Source: Anaeromyces robustus
Lineage: Eukaryota > Neocallimastigomycota > Neocallimastigomycetes > Neocallimastigales > Neocallimastigaceae
Assembly: GCA_002104895.1 (NCBI GenBank)
Contig: MCFG01000012.1
Location: forward strand, 62,001 to 126,000
DNA length: 64,000 nucleotides
Direction of reading: 5' to 3'
Each line of letters opens with the position of its first letter. Position 1 is the first letter of the stretch. A program made the translations under genes and the position numbers. Positions 11,807-25,930 of this stretch are shown here, one piece after another. Below the pieces are notes generated by a model. That model had not been told where the DNA came from, ran no database searches, and saw only the letters and a list, made by a program, of their open reading frames with translations.

Positions 11807-14401
11807 ATGAAATATTATCATTTCTTGATTAATATATTCATTACATTATTGATTTTGGGCTTGGCTAAAGCCGATGATGAAGAAACACCAACTGAAACTG
11901 CTGAAATTATTTTAACACCAGGTCCAATTACTGGTGAATACAAAAAAAAAGATTTAGATGCAAGTTTTGATGAATCTTCTAGTGTTTCAATTGAATGTTC
12001 TGGTACTTCATGTACAGGAACAGGTGAAGGTATTCTTCTTAATGAAGGAAATGTAACTATATCAACTGCAGGTACTTACATTCTTAAGGGTAACTTAGAA
12101 GGACAAGTCTATATTTCTGCAACTAAAGACGATTTTATTCATCTTATTTTAAATAATATGAGTATTACTAGTAATAATGGACCAGCTCTTAATGAAGTTA
12201 AATGTGATAAATTAGTAATTACAACTGTCGGAGAAAATAATTTGATTGATTCTACTCCATATGTTATCGAAGAAGAAGAAAATGATGCTGAAAATGGCGA
12301 AAATAAGGATGATGACAATGATGAAGATGAAAATAAAGACCCAGATGCATGTATTTTTGCTAAAAGTGATCTTTCATTCAATGGTGAAGGTACCATTACT
12401 GTTACTAGTGAATATAATGTAGGTATTAGATGTAAAAAAGACTTAAAATTAGTTACAGGTACAATTAATGTTTATTCAAAGGAAAAAGGTATTAAAGCTA
12501 AGAATTCCGTAAGTGTTAAAGAAGCTATTATTAATGTTGAAGCAGGTGATACAGCTATTAAAGCTACTAAAGATACTGATCCAGAAAAAGGTTTTGTTGT
12601 TATAGATGGTGGTAAACTCACTCTTAAAGCTGGTAATGATGGTATTCATGCTGAAACTCACCTTACCATTAATGGTGGTACTATTAATATTATTGAAAGT
12701 GAAGAAGGTCTTGAAGGTCAAATGATTGATATTATTGGTGGTGATATTACTGTTAATGCAAAAGATGATGGTATTAATGCTTCTAAGATTGGTGCTACTA
12801 AGGATGAATTTGGCCCAGGTGGCCCAGGAGGTCCAGGAGGTTCAGGAGATTTTGGTGGTTTTGGTGGTTTTGGTAATGGTACAAGTAATGGTCGTCCAGA
12901 ATCAAGACCAACTGTTACTACAGATCTTCCAGTTACAACTATACAAACTACAGAAACAAATACTTTAGATGAAGATGAAGAATCAACAGAAGATGGAGAA
13001 TCAATTGAAGATGTAGAATCAATTGAAGATGTAGAATCAATTGAAGATGCAGAATCAATGGAAGATGCCACTGTTATTGCAACAACCAAAACTGTTTTAA
13101 CAAAAATTATTTCAACTAAAACTCTTCCATCTAAAAATACTCCTACTAATAATTTTGGACCAGACAACAGAAACAACAACAACTTTGGACAAGACAACAG
13201 AAACAACAACAACAACTTTGGACAAAACAACAGAAACAACAACAACAACTTTGGACAAAACAACAGAAACAACAACAACAACTTTGGACAAAACAACAGA
13301 AACAACAACAACAACTTTGGACAAAACAACAGAAACAACAACAACAACTTTGGACAAAACAACAGAAATAACAACAACAACTTTGGACCAGACAACAGAA
13401 ACAACAATTTTGGACAATCCAAAACATTAAATCCATCAAACCAAGATCAAAGAAATGGAAATATTAATATAGGTTCTTCAAAGACTATTAGTAATAGTAA
13501 ACAAATATCTACCAAAGGTCGTATTACAAAAACCATATATATTACTTCTACTACAACTAAAAGTATTCCAACCAATAAAAGTATTAAGAATATTCCATCT
13601 CAAGATAATCAACAACGTAGATATCAACGTAAGCAATGCAATAATCGTTACAGAAAAAGAGAAAATACTGCTAATGAAGAACAAGTTTACATTAACATTA
13701 TTGGTGGTAAAGTTAAAGTAACTGTTGATGGTGGTGATGTTGATGGTATTGATTCCAATGGTTCATTATATATTGGTGGAAATTCTGAAGTTTATGTTAG
13801 TAATGGATCAGGTGATATTTATGGTAACATGGCAGCTTTAGATGCTGACAGTTCCAATATTATCGATGTTGGTGCTACAGTTGTTGCTGTTGCAGGAAGT
13901 GGTTCGTTTGGTGGCGGTCCAGGTGGTCAAGGAGGACCAGGTGGTGATTTCCAAATGCCAAACTTTAACAGTACTGATAGTAGTTTTCCAGGACGTCCAG
14001 ATGGTCAAAACAATTCTGAAAACATGCCAGAAATGCCACCTGATTTCCAAAGTGGTGAATCAATTCCTGGTTTTAATCAAACTGAAAGTTCATTCGGAGA
14101 TGAAATGAGAGGTCCAGGTGGTCATGGCGGTCCAGGTGGTCAAGGAGGTCCAGGTGGTGGTCCAGGTATGGAATCAGGTACAGTCAAACAAAGTAACATT
14201 CAAGTTACAATTAATTCACAAGAAGCTGGTACTGAAATAATTCTTAAAGATAGTGAGGGAAATATTATTATTTCACATAAACCAGATGTTGCTTTCTCTA
14301 AGATTCTTATAACAACTCCAGAAATCGTAGAAGGTAATACATATACCATTACAGCTGGTACAGAAACTCAAACAGTTACTGCTAGTGCTGGTTCATCATA
14401 A
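11807..14401 (+). CDS. Secreted Cthe_2159-type carbohydrate-binding protein with Asn-rich and Gly-rich inserts
   Basis: A single-exon gene of 864 residues. Residues 1-22 are a signal peptide (ending LGLAKA). Residues about 50-335 and 620-700 form the repetitive beta-helix typical of the Cthe_2159 carbohydrate-binding family (DUF4353), with recurring G-G-x-I/V-x-I/V rungs and stretches such as NDGIHAETHLTINGGTI. A C-terminal beta module (about 790-864) includes GTEIILKDSEGNIIISHKPD. Family members bind cellulose or acidic polysaccharide outside the cell. The fungal protein carries three insertions between rungs: an acidic Asp/Glu loop at about 153-180; a linker at about 336-620 with Gly-Pro repeats, SIEDVE repeats and eight FGQNNRNNNNN-like units; and a Gly/Pro-rich loop at about 700-790. 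No dockerin is present. The family is best known from bacteria, so horizontal acquisition is plausible. Function is inferred from the family. Confidence 0.88.
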   Translation: MKYYHFLINIFITLLILGLAKADDEETPTETAEIILTPGPITGEYKKKDLDASFDESSSVSIECSGTSCTGTGEGILLNEGNVTISTAGTYILKGNLEGQVYISATKDDFIHLILNNMSITSNNGPALNEVKCDKLVITTVGENNLIDSTPYVIEEEENDAENGENKDDDNDEDENKDPDACIFAKSDLSFNGEGTITVTSEYNVGIRCKKDLKLVTGTINVYSKEKGIKAKNSVSVKEAIINVEAGDTAIKATKDTDPEKGFVVIDGGKLTLKAGNDGIHAETHLTINGGTINIIESEEGLEGQMIDIIGGDITVNAKDDGINASKIGATKDEFGPGGPGGPGGSGDFGGFGGFGNGTSNGRPESRPTVTTDLPVTTIQTTETNTLDEDEESTEDGESIEDVESIEDVESIEDAESMEDATVIATTKTVLTKIISTKTLPSKNTPTNNFGPDNRNNNNFGQDNRNNNNNFGQNNRNNNNNFGQNNRNNNNNFGQNNRNNNNNFGQNNRNNNNNFGQNNRNNNNNFGPDNRNNNFGQSKTLNPSNQDQRNGNINIGSSKTISNSKQISTKGRITKTIYITSTTTKSIPTNKSIKNIPSQDNQQRRYQRKQCNNRYRKRENTANEEQVYINIIGGKVKVTVDGGDVDGIDSNGSLYIGGNSEVYVSNGSGDIYGNMAALDADSSNIIDVGATVVAVAGSGSFGGGPGGQGGPGGDFQMPNFNSTDSSFPGRPDGQNNSENMPEMPPDFQSGESIPGFNQTESSFGDEMRGPGGHGGPGGQGGPGGGPGMESGTVKQSNIQVTINSQEAGTEIILKDSEGNIIISHKPDVAFSKILITTPEIVEGNTYTITAGTETQTVTASAGSS
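13154..13411 (+). repeat. In-frame minisatellite encoding Phe-Gly-Gln-Asn-Asn-Arg-(Asn)n units
   Basis: Eight units of mostly 33 bp inside the Cthe_2159-like gene. The five central units encode the identical 11-residue FGQNNRNNNNN; the outer units carry PD or QD variants and 9-11 residues. All units keep frame. Reading frames on the opposite strand through this tract are compositional shadows. Confidence 0.95.
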
Positions 14402-17400
14402 TTTATAAATATGTATATATATAGATAAATTGAAAATTTTATAAAAAAAAAATTTTCCTTTTACTATTAAATAGAGTAACTTTTAATTTTTTTTTTTTTT
14501 AAAAAAAAAAAAGCATTGAAATCTGTTTAAATATCAATTCTTTTTTTTTAAAAAAAAAAATAAAAAAAATAAAATATATAAATATACAAAATTTCATAAA
14601 TAAAAAAATACAAAAAAGTATAAAATATAAAATAAAAAGAAAATAGAAAAAAAAATAGAAAAAAAAAAAGCCAAAATATAAATATACAAAATCTTATAAT
14701 ATAAAAATACAAAATATCAATATAAAATAAAACTAAAAAATATAAAAAAAAATTAAAAAATAAAAAAAATTAAAAAATAAAATAATAAAATAATAAAATA
14801 TATTAAAAAATACATAAAATTAAAATATTATAATAAAAATATTTGCTATTAAATTTTATAATTTTTTTAGGGAATTAAATTGTAGTTAAATATAAATACA
14901 TTTAACAAAGATTTTTTTATATTTTATATTTGTTAAACATATAAAATATTCTATATTTTATATTAAATATCTTTCAATATTTATATAGAATATAAAGAAA
15001 TAATAAAAGAAATGTAATTATATTTATACATACAATATTAAATTTGTGTATGAAATTTTTTTTTCTATGTGGAGTAATTATTATATAAAAAGCAGCAATG
15101 TGAAATATAATGATGATAACTATTAATTATTAAATTATATATTAAATTATAAATAATGAATTAAAAAAAATAATAATAATTAAGAGCAATTTTATTTTAT
15201 GATTATATATTAGAGTAATAAATTATTAAAAGTAATTAAGCGGAGTAAAAACACATTTATTTAAGATATTTTGTGGAGTATCATGTAATTAATAATTTCC
15301 ATATTTATTGGTTTATGTTCAATTGAATATTTAATTATAATATTTGTATATTAAAAATTACTTTTTTTTTCTATTATTACAAATTAATAGTATTATTAAA
15401 TAAAATTTTTAATATTTTCTCCATTTTTATATCTTTTTTTTTACTAATAAAAAAAAAGTAGTTCATTTTATTATTATATATATAAATAATATATTTACAA
15501 CCAATAAAATAAATATAAATGAATTAAATTGAAATATATTTTAAATATAAACATATTTTTTTATTTTTTATTTTTTTTTTTTATTTTTGAATTTTTTTTA
15601 TTTTTTGAATTTTTTTTATTTTTGAAATTTATTCTTTTTTATTTTATCCCCACATCTTATTTTTATTATACAATATAAATAATATATGATACAATATAAT
15701 GTAATATATTAATAGATAAATAAATGGAATCAAATAAATTTGATTATAGATTATTTATGAAATGTGTATTGTATAATATATAGTAATATATGTAAATATA
15801 TACTAATTAATATATAAAAATAATTTTTATATATTAATTATAAAACTATAAAATATTTTTTTTATTATTTAAATATAAATAGAGCTTTTTTTTTTTTTTT
15901 TAAATTGAATTTGAATTCTCTTATTTTAATTTAAAAAAAATACTAATTTCAATTTATATAAAGCAAATCGTAAAAACTATTATATAATTATATTAAATAA
16001 TAAGCATTTTATTAATAAACATTTTATAATTCAATAATATAATAAGATAATAAATTTCAACAAACATTTAAATCTTGTATATAAAAAGGTATAGAAATCA
16101 ATAGTAATTTATATTTACTTTACATTTATTTTATCAATTTTAATATTTATAATTAAATTTAATATTATAAAGTATAATTTAATATAAAAATATTATTAAA
16201 TGTTTATATTATAATTTAATATTATGATTTATAATATTATATTATATGTATCGAGAGAGAGAAGAATTCTATTTATAATAAATCATAGTTATAATAAAGA
16301 AATCTAAAATAATTAATAATTAATAATTAATAATTAATAAATAAATGATAAATAATGAAGAATAGTAAATAATGGGATTTATTTTTAAAAAAAAATATAT
16401 TATAAAAAAAAAAGATAAATGAATAATTAATTTAAATCATATAAGAAATACAAAATTTAAAAAAAAAAAAATAAAAAAAATTTTTTGGTTATAATTTAAT
16501 AAATAATAAATAATATAGTTAAAAAAAAATTTTTTTTACTTTAATTTTTATATTAAAAAAAATAAATTTTTTTTAATATATTTATTATATCATAATTTGA
16601 TAATATATAATAATTAATTTTATTTAATAGTATAATAATAAATAAAATAAAATTATGTTCAAATAAATTATTGTAAAGAATAACAATAAAAGTAAATCCA
16701 ATTGTTTTATTTTTTTTTTCAAAAAAAATTTTTATTATTATTTTCATAATAATAAAAGAATAAAAAATAAAATAAAAAATAGTATAATATTTAATATCTA
16801 ATAAAAATGAAACGATTATAATAATTTCTTTAAAATAATAATTAATATTTTTTATTAATATTAGGTAAAATTTTATTAGAATTGTAATTTTTATTTTCTT
16901 CTTTTCTTTCCTTTTTTTTTTTCTAAATGCTTTTTTATATTAAAAACAATACCATCTATATATATTAAATTTATAATTTATTTATATATATATCTTTTTA
17001 GAAAAATATTAATTATCACATAAAAACTATCAAATTATATAATGCAATTTTATTTTTAATTTTTTTTTTTTTCCTTGTCTTTGAAAAGAAAAAAAAAATA
17101 GTATTCCAATATATATCTCAAAATTGGACATTGAGATATATTAATTTATTATTTATTTTTTAAAAATAAAATTCGAAATGTAAGTTATGTTATTATATTT
17201 TATAATCATTTATAATAAATAATATTTGCTATTATAATTAACATGTTTTTAAAATGTATTTAATTTTTATATTCATTATATCTATCTTAAAATATTAGTT
17301 CATTTTTTATCATATATTTTTTTCATTAATAATAATTAAAAATTTAATCATATTCAGTAATAATAAAACAAATTATTATAATTATAATTACATTAATTAC

Positions 17401-17422
17401 ATAAATAGTATTCATAATTAAT
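14402..17422. other. AT-rich intergenic region
   Basis: Homopolymer-rich spacer without recognisable genes. It contains A-rich runs at about 14570-14830 and a GTGGAGTA motif near 15069 and 15282. A short inverted repeat (ATATATCTCAA and its complement) lies near 17111-17140. Nothing with protein-like composition was found on either strand. Confidence 0.6.
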
Positions 17423-21025
<3,603 letters not shown>

Positions 21026-22354
21026 AAAAAAAATTTGTAATTTAAAATAAAAAAAAATAAGAAATTTTTTTATTATTTTTTTTTTATTATTTTTATTATT
21101 ATTATTATTTTTTTTTTTCTTTTATTTTATTATTATTGTAATATATAATGATAATAATAACAATAATAAAAGGGAAAGAAAAAAAAATTAAATAAAAATA
21201 ATAATAAAAATAAAAATAAAAAAATAATAATAATAAAAAGTTAAAAATTAAAAATTAAAAAAAAAAAAATAAATAAATAAATAAAATAAAATAAAATAAA
21301 ATAAAAAATAAAAAAAAAAAAAATAAAAAAATAAAAAATAAACAATTAAAACAAAAAATAAAAAATAAAAATAAGAAAAATACAAAAATTAAAGTATATT
21401 TCATCCATAAAAAATGTTTAATATATATATATATATATTTATTATTTATTTATTATTTTTATTTTTTTATATCAAAAATACCATTTTTAGTGTGTATTTT
21501 TATGTTTGGCAAATTTTATAAATTTATTATTATTTAATAAAGTTAATATAATAAAATTTATATCATAAAAGTTTTTATTAATAATAGATTATTTTTTTAT
21601 AAACTTGTTTAAACATCATAACATCATATATAAAATATTATTTTTATATATATATATAAAATTTTCACAAATTTATATATATAAATAAATAATTAATTAA
21701 TTATTTATTAATTAATATTAAATGATGTAAAAATTACAATATATAAATTGAATAAAAAAAATTAAGAATTAATTAATAATAATAAAACATAAAAAAAAAA
21801 ATGGTTTTTTATTAATTAATAATAATAAAACATAAAAAAAAAAATGGTTTTTTCTCTTTTACTTAATTTATTTTAATTTATTTTATTTTTTATTTTTATT
21901 TTATTTTATTTATTTTATTTTATTTTATTTTTATTTTTATCTTTATTTTTATATTTATTTTATTTTATTTTTATTTTATTTTTATTTTATTTTTATTTCA
22001 TTTTATTTTATTAATTAATATATTTATTTTTTTATGCTTTACTTAAATTATTTATTTATTTATGTTTTTTTTTTTTTTTTTTTGATTGTTTGTTGGTTGA
22101 TATATATTTTTGTTTTATTTTGTTTTTTTATATACTTTATATTTTATTTATTTACTTGTTTTGTATTATAATTATTAACTTAAAATCTGTTTTTGTAAGT
22201 TTGTTTTATATATATATATAAAGTATAAAAAAAATTATATATTTGGAAAAAACAAAAAAAAAGACAAAAATATTATTTTTTTACATTAATATAATATATA
22301 AATTTTTAGGTTTTTATTTTTAAAACATAAATTGATTATAATTTACTTTTTTTA
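21026..22354. other. AT-rich spacer between convergent genes, with a 43-bp tandem duplication
   Basis: Convergent 3' flanks of YME1 and the minus-strand secreted protein. It contains A-rich and T-rich tracts and an exact 43-bp tandem duplication at 21768-21853. No coding sequence is recognised. Confidence 0.65.
21768..21853. repeat. Exact tandem duplication, 2 x 43 bp
   Basis: 21768-21810 and 21811-21853 are identical, including an AATAATAAAACAT and poly(A) core followed by TGGTTTTTT. This is probably a recent slippage duplication. Confidence 0.88.
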
Positions 22355-23098
22355 TTAGATAAATGCTAATAATAACATAACTAAAGTAACGAGGAAAGTA
22401 GTTCCAACTTTAATAGTTTTAGCATCACTTTTTTTATCACTTGTTAAAGATTGAGAAGTACATTCTTTAGATTTTAAATATTGAGCAATCTCTTTAAAAG
22501 CAGTTTTTTCTTCAAATGTAAGACCTTCACCATTAATAGACTCAAGAATAGTATTACTTACCGATTGATAATCTTCGAAAAATTCAATAGCACCTTCAGT
22601 ACAAGCTGTTGATTTACAAGAAAGTTCAATTCTATCTTCAGACATTGGTATATCATGTACTATTGTTTCAGCAAGTGGACAGTTGTAACCATCTTCATCG
22701 AAATGGCATATTAATTTGGTATAGATATAACTAAGATTCATCAAGTCTGGAAGATGTAATGAATCTATATTTGGATCATTTTTACAACCTGGCATAGTAC
22801 TCAAAGGATCTTTATAAAACTTCTTACATTCATCACTTAAACCAATTTTACAAGATTCTTTCAAAGATGAATCAATTGATATCATACATTTTGAATATAA
22901 TGTATCTTCTCTTAAAAGCTCATTTTTACATTCTTCAGTAAGAATATCATTCATTTCATCATCATTTATTTTAGGATTATCATAAGATACTGAGATTGCT
23001 CTTTTGAATGGAGAAACTGAAACCGTTCTTTTTAATGGAGAAATAGAAAGAACAGAAGAAATTAATAATAAAGATAAAATTTGAATAATAAACTTCAT
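22355..23098 (-). CDS. Secreted Cys-containing protein, probable GPI-anchored surface protein
   Basis: A single-exon minus-strand gene of 247 residues. It has a clear signal peptide (MKFIIQILSLLLISSVLS), then an imperfect internal duplication (SPLKRTVSVSPFKRAISVS). An acidic, Cys-rich ectodomain follows (Cys pairs such as EECKNEL, SCKIGLSDECKKF, SCKSTACTEG). The C-terminus is a short hydrophobic tail (TFLVTLVMLLLAFI) ending without a cytoplasmic stretch. That tail, preceded by a small polar region, fits a GPI-attachment signal; a tail anchor is the alternative. I do not recognise the family. Location at the cell surface or wall is inferred; function is unknown. Confidence 0.75.
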   Translation of the reverse strand: MKFIIQILSLLLISSVLSISPLKRTVSVSPFKRAISVSYDNPKINDDEMNDILTEECKNELLREDTLYSKCMISIDSSLKESCKIGLSDECKKFYKDPLSTMPGCKNDPNIDSLHLPDLMNLSYIYTKLICHFDEDGYNCPLAETIVHDIPMSEDRIELSCKSTACTEGAIEFFEDYQSVSNTILESINGEGLTFEEKTAFKEIAQYLKSKECTSQSLTSDKKSDAKTIKVGTTFLVTLVMLLLAFI

Positions 23099-24102
23099 TT
23101 TTGATTTTTTTGATATTTTGATTTTTAAAAAAAAAAAAAAAACCTATATTATATTAATGTAAAAAATCTTAATTTAATATTTTAATTTAGCTGTTATTTT
23201 TTTATTTTTAGATTTTCTTAATTTATTTTATTTTTATAAATCTTTTTTTTTTTTAAAAAAAAGATTATTTTTTTGAGAAAAATATGTGATTTATATTATT
23301 TTTTATATATTTTCAAAAAATATATTACTTTTAATATATTAAAATATATTTGTATTAAATGTGATTATATTAAGATGTATTATAAAAATATATATATAAC
23401 AATATATATAATATATATTAATATTTCAATATATTAATCAAAATAGGTGGTTCAATGTAAAAAAAAAAAAAAAATACATTTAGTGTAATTTTTAATTTAA
23501 AATATATTACAATGTATTTTAATATATTGTTTATATAAAAATTCTTTTTTTTTCTTGTTTAACCTTTTCATTAAATAATTATATTAATCATTTAATTACT
23601 TAATCATATATTAACAGTATATTATAATATACAAAAAATATTTTTATTTTTATATAAAATATATAATTTTAAATAATAAATTTTTCTATTAAAAAACTCT
23701 ATTTATAATATTTTATGGTAGTACATAAAAATAATTAATTTTTTTGATAATCTTTTGACACAAATAAATTAAATAAAAAGAATATATGCTTTTTATGTTC
23801 ATTAAATAAGGATGTAATATAATAAAATACCTTACAAAAAAAGAGGTTTTTTTAGTTTTTCCTAAACTTTTTTTTTATATATTTCTTATAATTTTTATTA
23901 TTTTTTTATTATTTGTATTTCATATTATTAATTTTTAGTTTTATCCTTTGTAAATAAAAGGCAATAAAAGAGTAATAGTAATAATAATTTAAAAAAAAAC
24001 TAAAAACTATAAAATAAAAGATATATAAAAATTAAAAATGGTCATAAATTTTTATTTTTATATTTTAGTTGCAATATATAAACTTAGAAAAAATTTTATA
24101 TA

Positions 24103-24146
<44 letters not shown>

Positions 24147-24213
24147 ATTATTAACTATTATTATTATTATAAATCATTATTATTATTATAAATTATTATT
24201 ATTATTATTATTA

Positions 24214-24248
<35 letters not shown>

Positions 24249-24768
24249 TTTACTTACTATTATTATTATTATAATTATAAATTTTAAATTTATTTTAATA
24301 TATTCTTTATATTATTATGAAGTCAAATAATTAAAATTTATTAATCTTCAATTTCATTTTCAATTTCATTTCCAATTTCAATTAGATGATGTATTAATTT
24401 ATTTAAAATGTTTTTTTAATTTTCCAATTTTTTAATTTTTTAATTATGTAATTTTTTAATTATATAATATTTAATTAATAGAATTTCTCCAATAATTAGA
24501 TTTTTTGTTTTATAATAATTTTTTTTTTTTTTTTTCAATTTTTTTTATTATTACTATTATCTTTTTAATTTATTCTAGAATATTATTTGTTAAATAATTA
24601 TTTATAAATTAAAGTTTTTGAAAATAAAGGATTTTTTGTATTTTTAAAATTTTTTTTATATTTTATATTTTTTATATTTTATGTTTTTTAAATTTTTATA
24701 TAATTAAAAAAAAATTTTTTTAAATACCTATTTTTTTCTTAACTTTTTATATATACTCACCATATATT
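23099..24768. other. AT-rich intergenic region with short microsatellites
   Basis: Upstream region of the minus-strand secreted gene and beyond. It holds an (ATT)n run at about 24100-24145 and again near 24170-24215, and a (TTAC)n run at about 24215-24258. No gene was recognised. Confidence 0.6.
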
Positions 24769-24784
24769 TTGTATGTTAATAAAT

Positions 24785-25220
24785 ATTTTATTTTATTTTA
24801 TTTTATTTTATTTTATTTTATTTTATTTTATTTTATTTTATTTTATTTTATTTTATTTTATTTTATTTTATTTTATTTTATTTTATTTTATTTTATTTTA
24901 TTTTATTTTATTTTATTTTATTTTATTTTATTTTATTTTATTTTATTTTATTTTATTTTATTTTATTTTATTTTATTTTATTTTATTTTATTTTATTTTA
25001 TTTTATTTTATTTTATTTTATTTTATTTTATTTTATTTTATTTTATTTTATTTTATTTTATTTTATTTTATTTTATTTTATTTTATTTTATTTTATTTTA
25101 TTTTATTTTATTTTATTTTATTTTATTTTATTTTATTTTATTTTATTTTATTTTATTTTATTTTATTTTATTTTATTTTATTTTATTTTATTTTATTTTA
25201 TTTTATTTTTATTTTATTTT
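24785..25220. repeat. (ATTTT)n satellite, about 435 bp
   Basis: An almost pure pentanucleotide array of roughly 87 units. Because the unit is five bases and lacks stops, frames read Phe-Ile-Leu-Phe-Tyr repeats; these long open frames are artefacts. The reverse-complement motif (AAAAT)n appears again at 56912-57166. Confidence 0.97.
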
Positions 25221-25809
25221 ACTTTTTTTTTAAAAAAAAGTATATAAAAAACAAATAAAAATTATTTAAATAAATTTTCATGCATGAAATATGGATATAT
25301 TTATACTAAATAAATATTAAAAAAAAAAAATCAAAAGTTTATATAAACTTATGATTTTTTTTGCACAAATTTTATTTCAATGTATTCATTTTATATACTA
25401 TTTTCTCTAAAAACGGTTTATTTAATATATTATAATATAAAGAGTATAATATTTTAAATAATATAATTATTATACATTTAATATATGGTTAATCTATAAT
25501 AAGTATTAAATATTCTTCTTTACCTCACCCAAATGAAATGATAATTAAAAAAGAAATTTGAAAATTTGTGGATAATAACAAAAATAATAATAAATATATA
25601 TAAATGTATGTATCATATATTAAATATTAAAGAGTTGATAATAATAATAAAAGTAAAAACAAAAACAAAGCAAAACAAAAAGTAAAAAGAAAAAGAAAAA
25701 AGAAGAAAAAAAAGATAATAATAATTAGAAAAAAATACTTATATCAATGCTTTCATTTATTAAGATTGTTATATATTATTTTCTTACATATATAATTGGA
25801 CAAAATATT

Positions 25810-25930
25810 TTTTATAACTAACCTTTTTTAAGATTTGAAAAAAAATTATTAAAATCATTATCACAATTAAGAGAACTTTCTAATTCTGCAATTGTTTGAC
25901 AATTTATAGAAATTACTCTATTGAAAACTA
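25810..25930 (-). pseudogene. Isolated exon-like fragment, unknown protein
   Basis: On the minus strand a short block reads VISINCQTIAELESSLNCDN, then about 15 more residues ending in Lys-Lys, followed by a GT donor-like site. A CTAG precedes the block. Its composition is protein-like, with two Cys and a Leu-containing helix, but no partner exon was found on either side. It may be a gene relic or one exon of a gene whose other exons I could not recognise. Confidence 0.25.

Noticed and set aside
12718-13439. Long minus-strand and alternative plus-strand frames across the Asn-rich repeat
   Set aside because: Open only because the codon-level repeat lacks stops in several frames; the main frame has the signal peptide and domain structure.
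24213-24258. CRISPR-like regular repeats
   Set aside because: Direct (TTAC)n microsatellite with no spacers; nothing in the window has the repeat-spacer pattern.
24769-25258. Long open frames of Phe-Ile-Leu-Phe-Tyr repeats
   Set aside because: They run through the (ATTTT)n array, which has no stops in some frames; pure simple sequence is not a gene.
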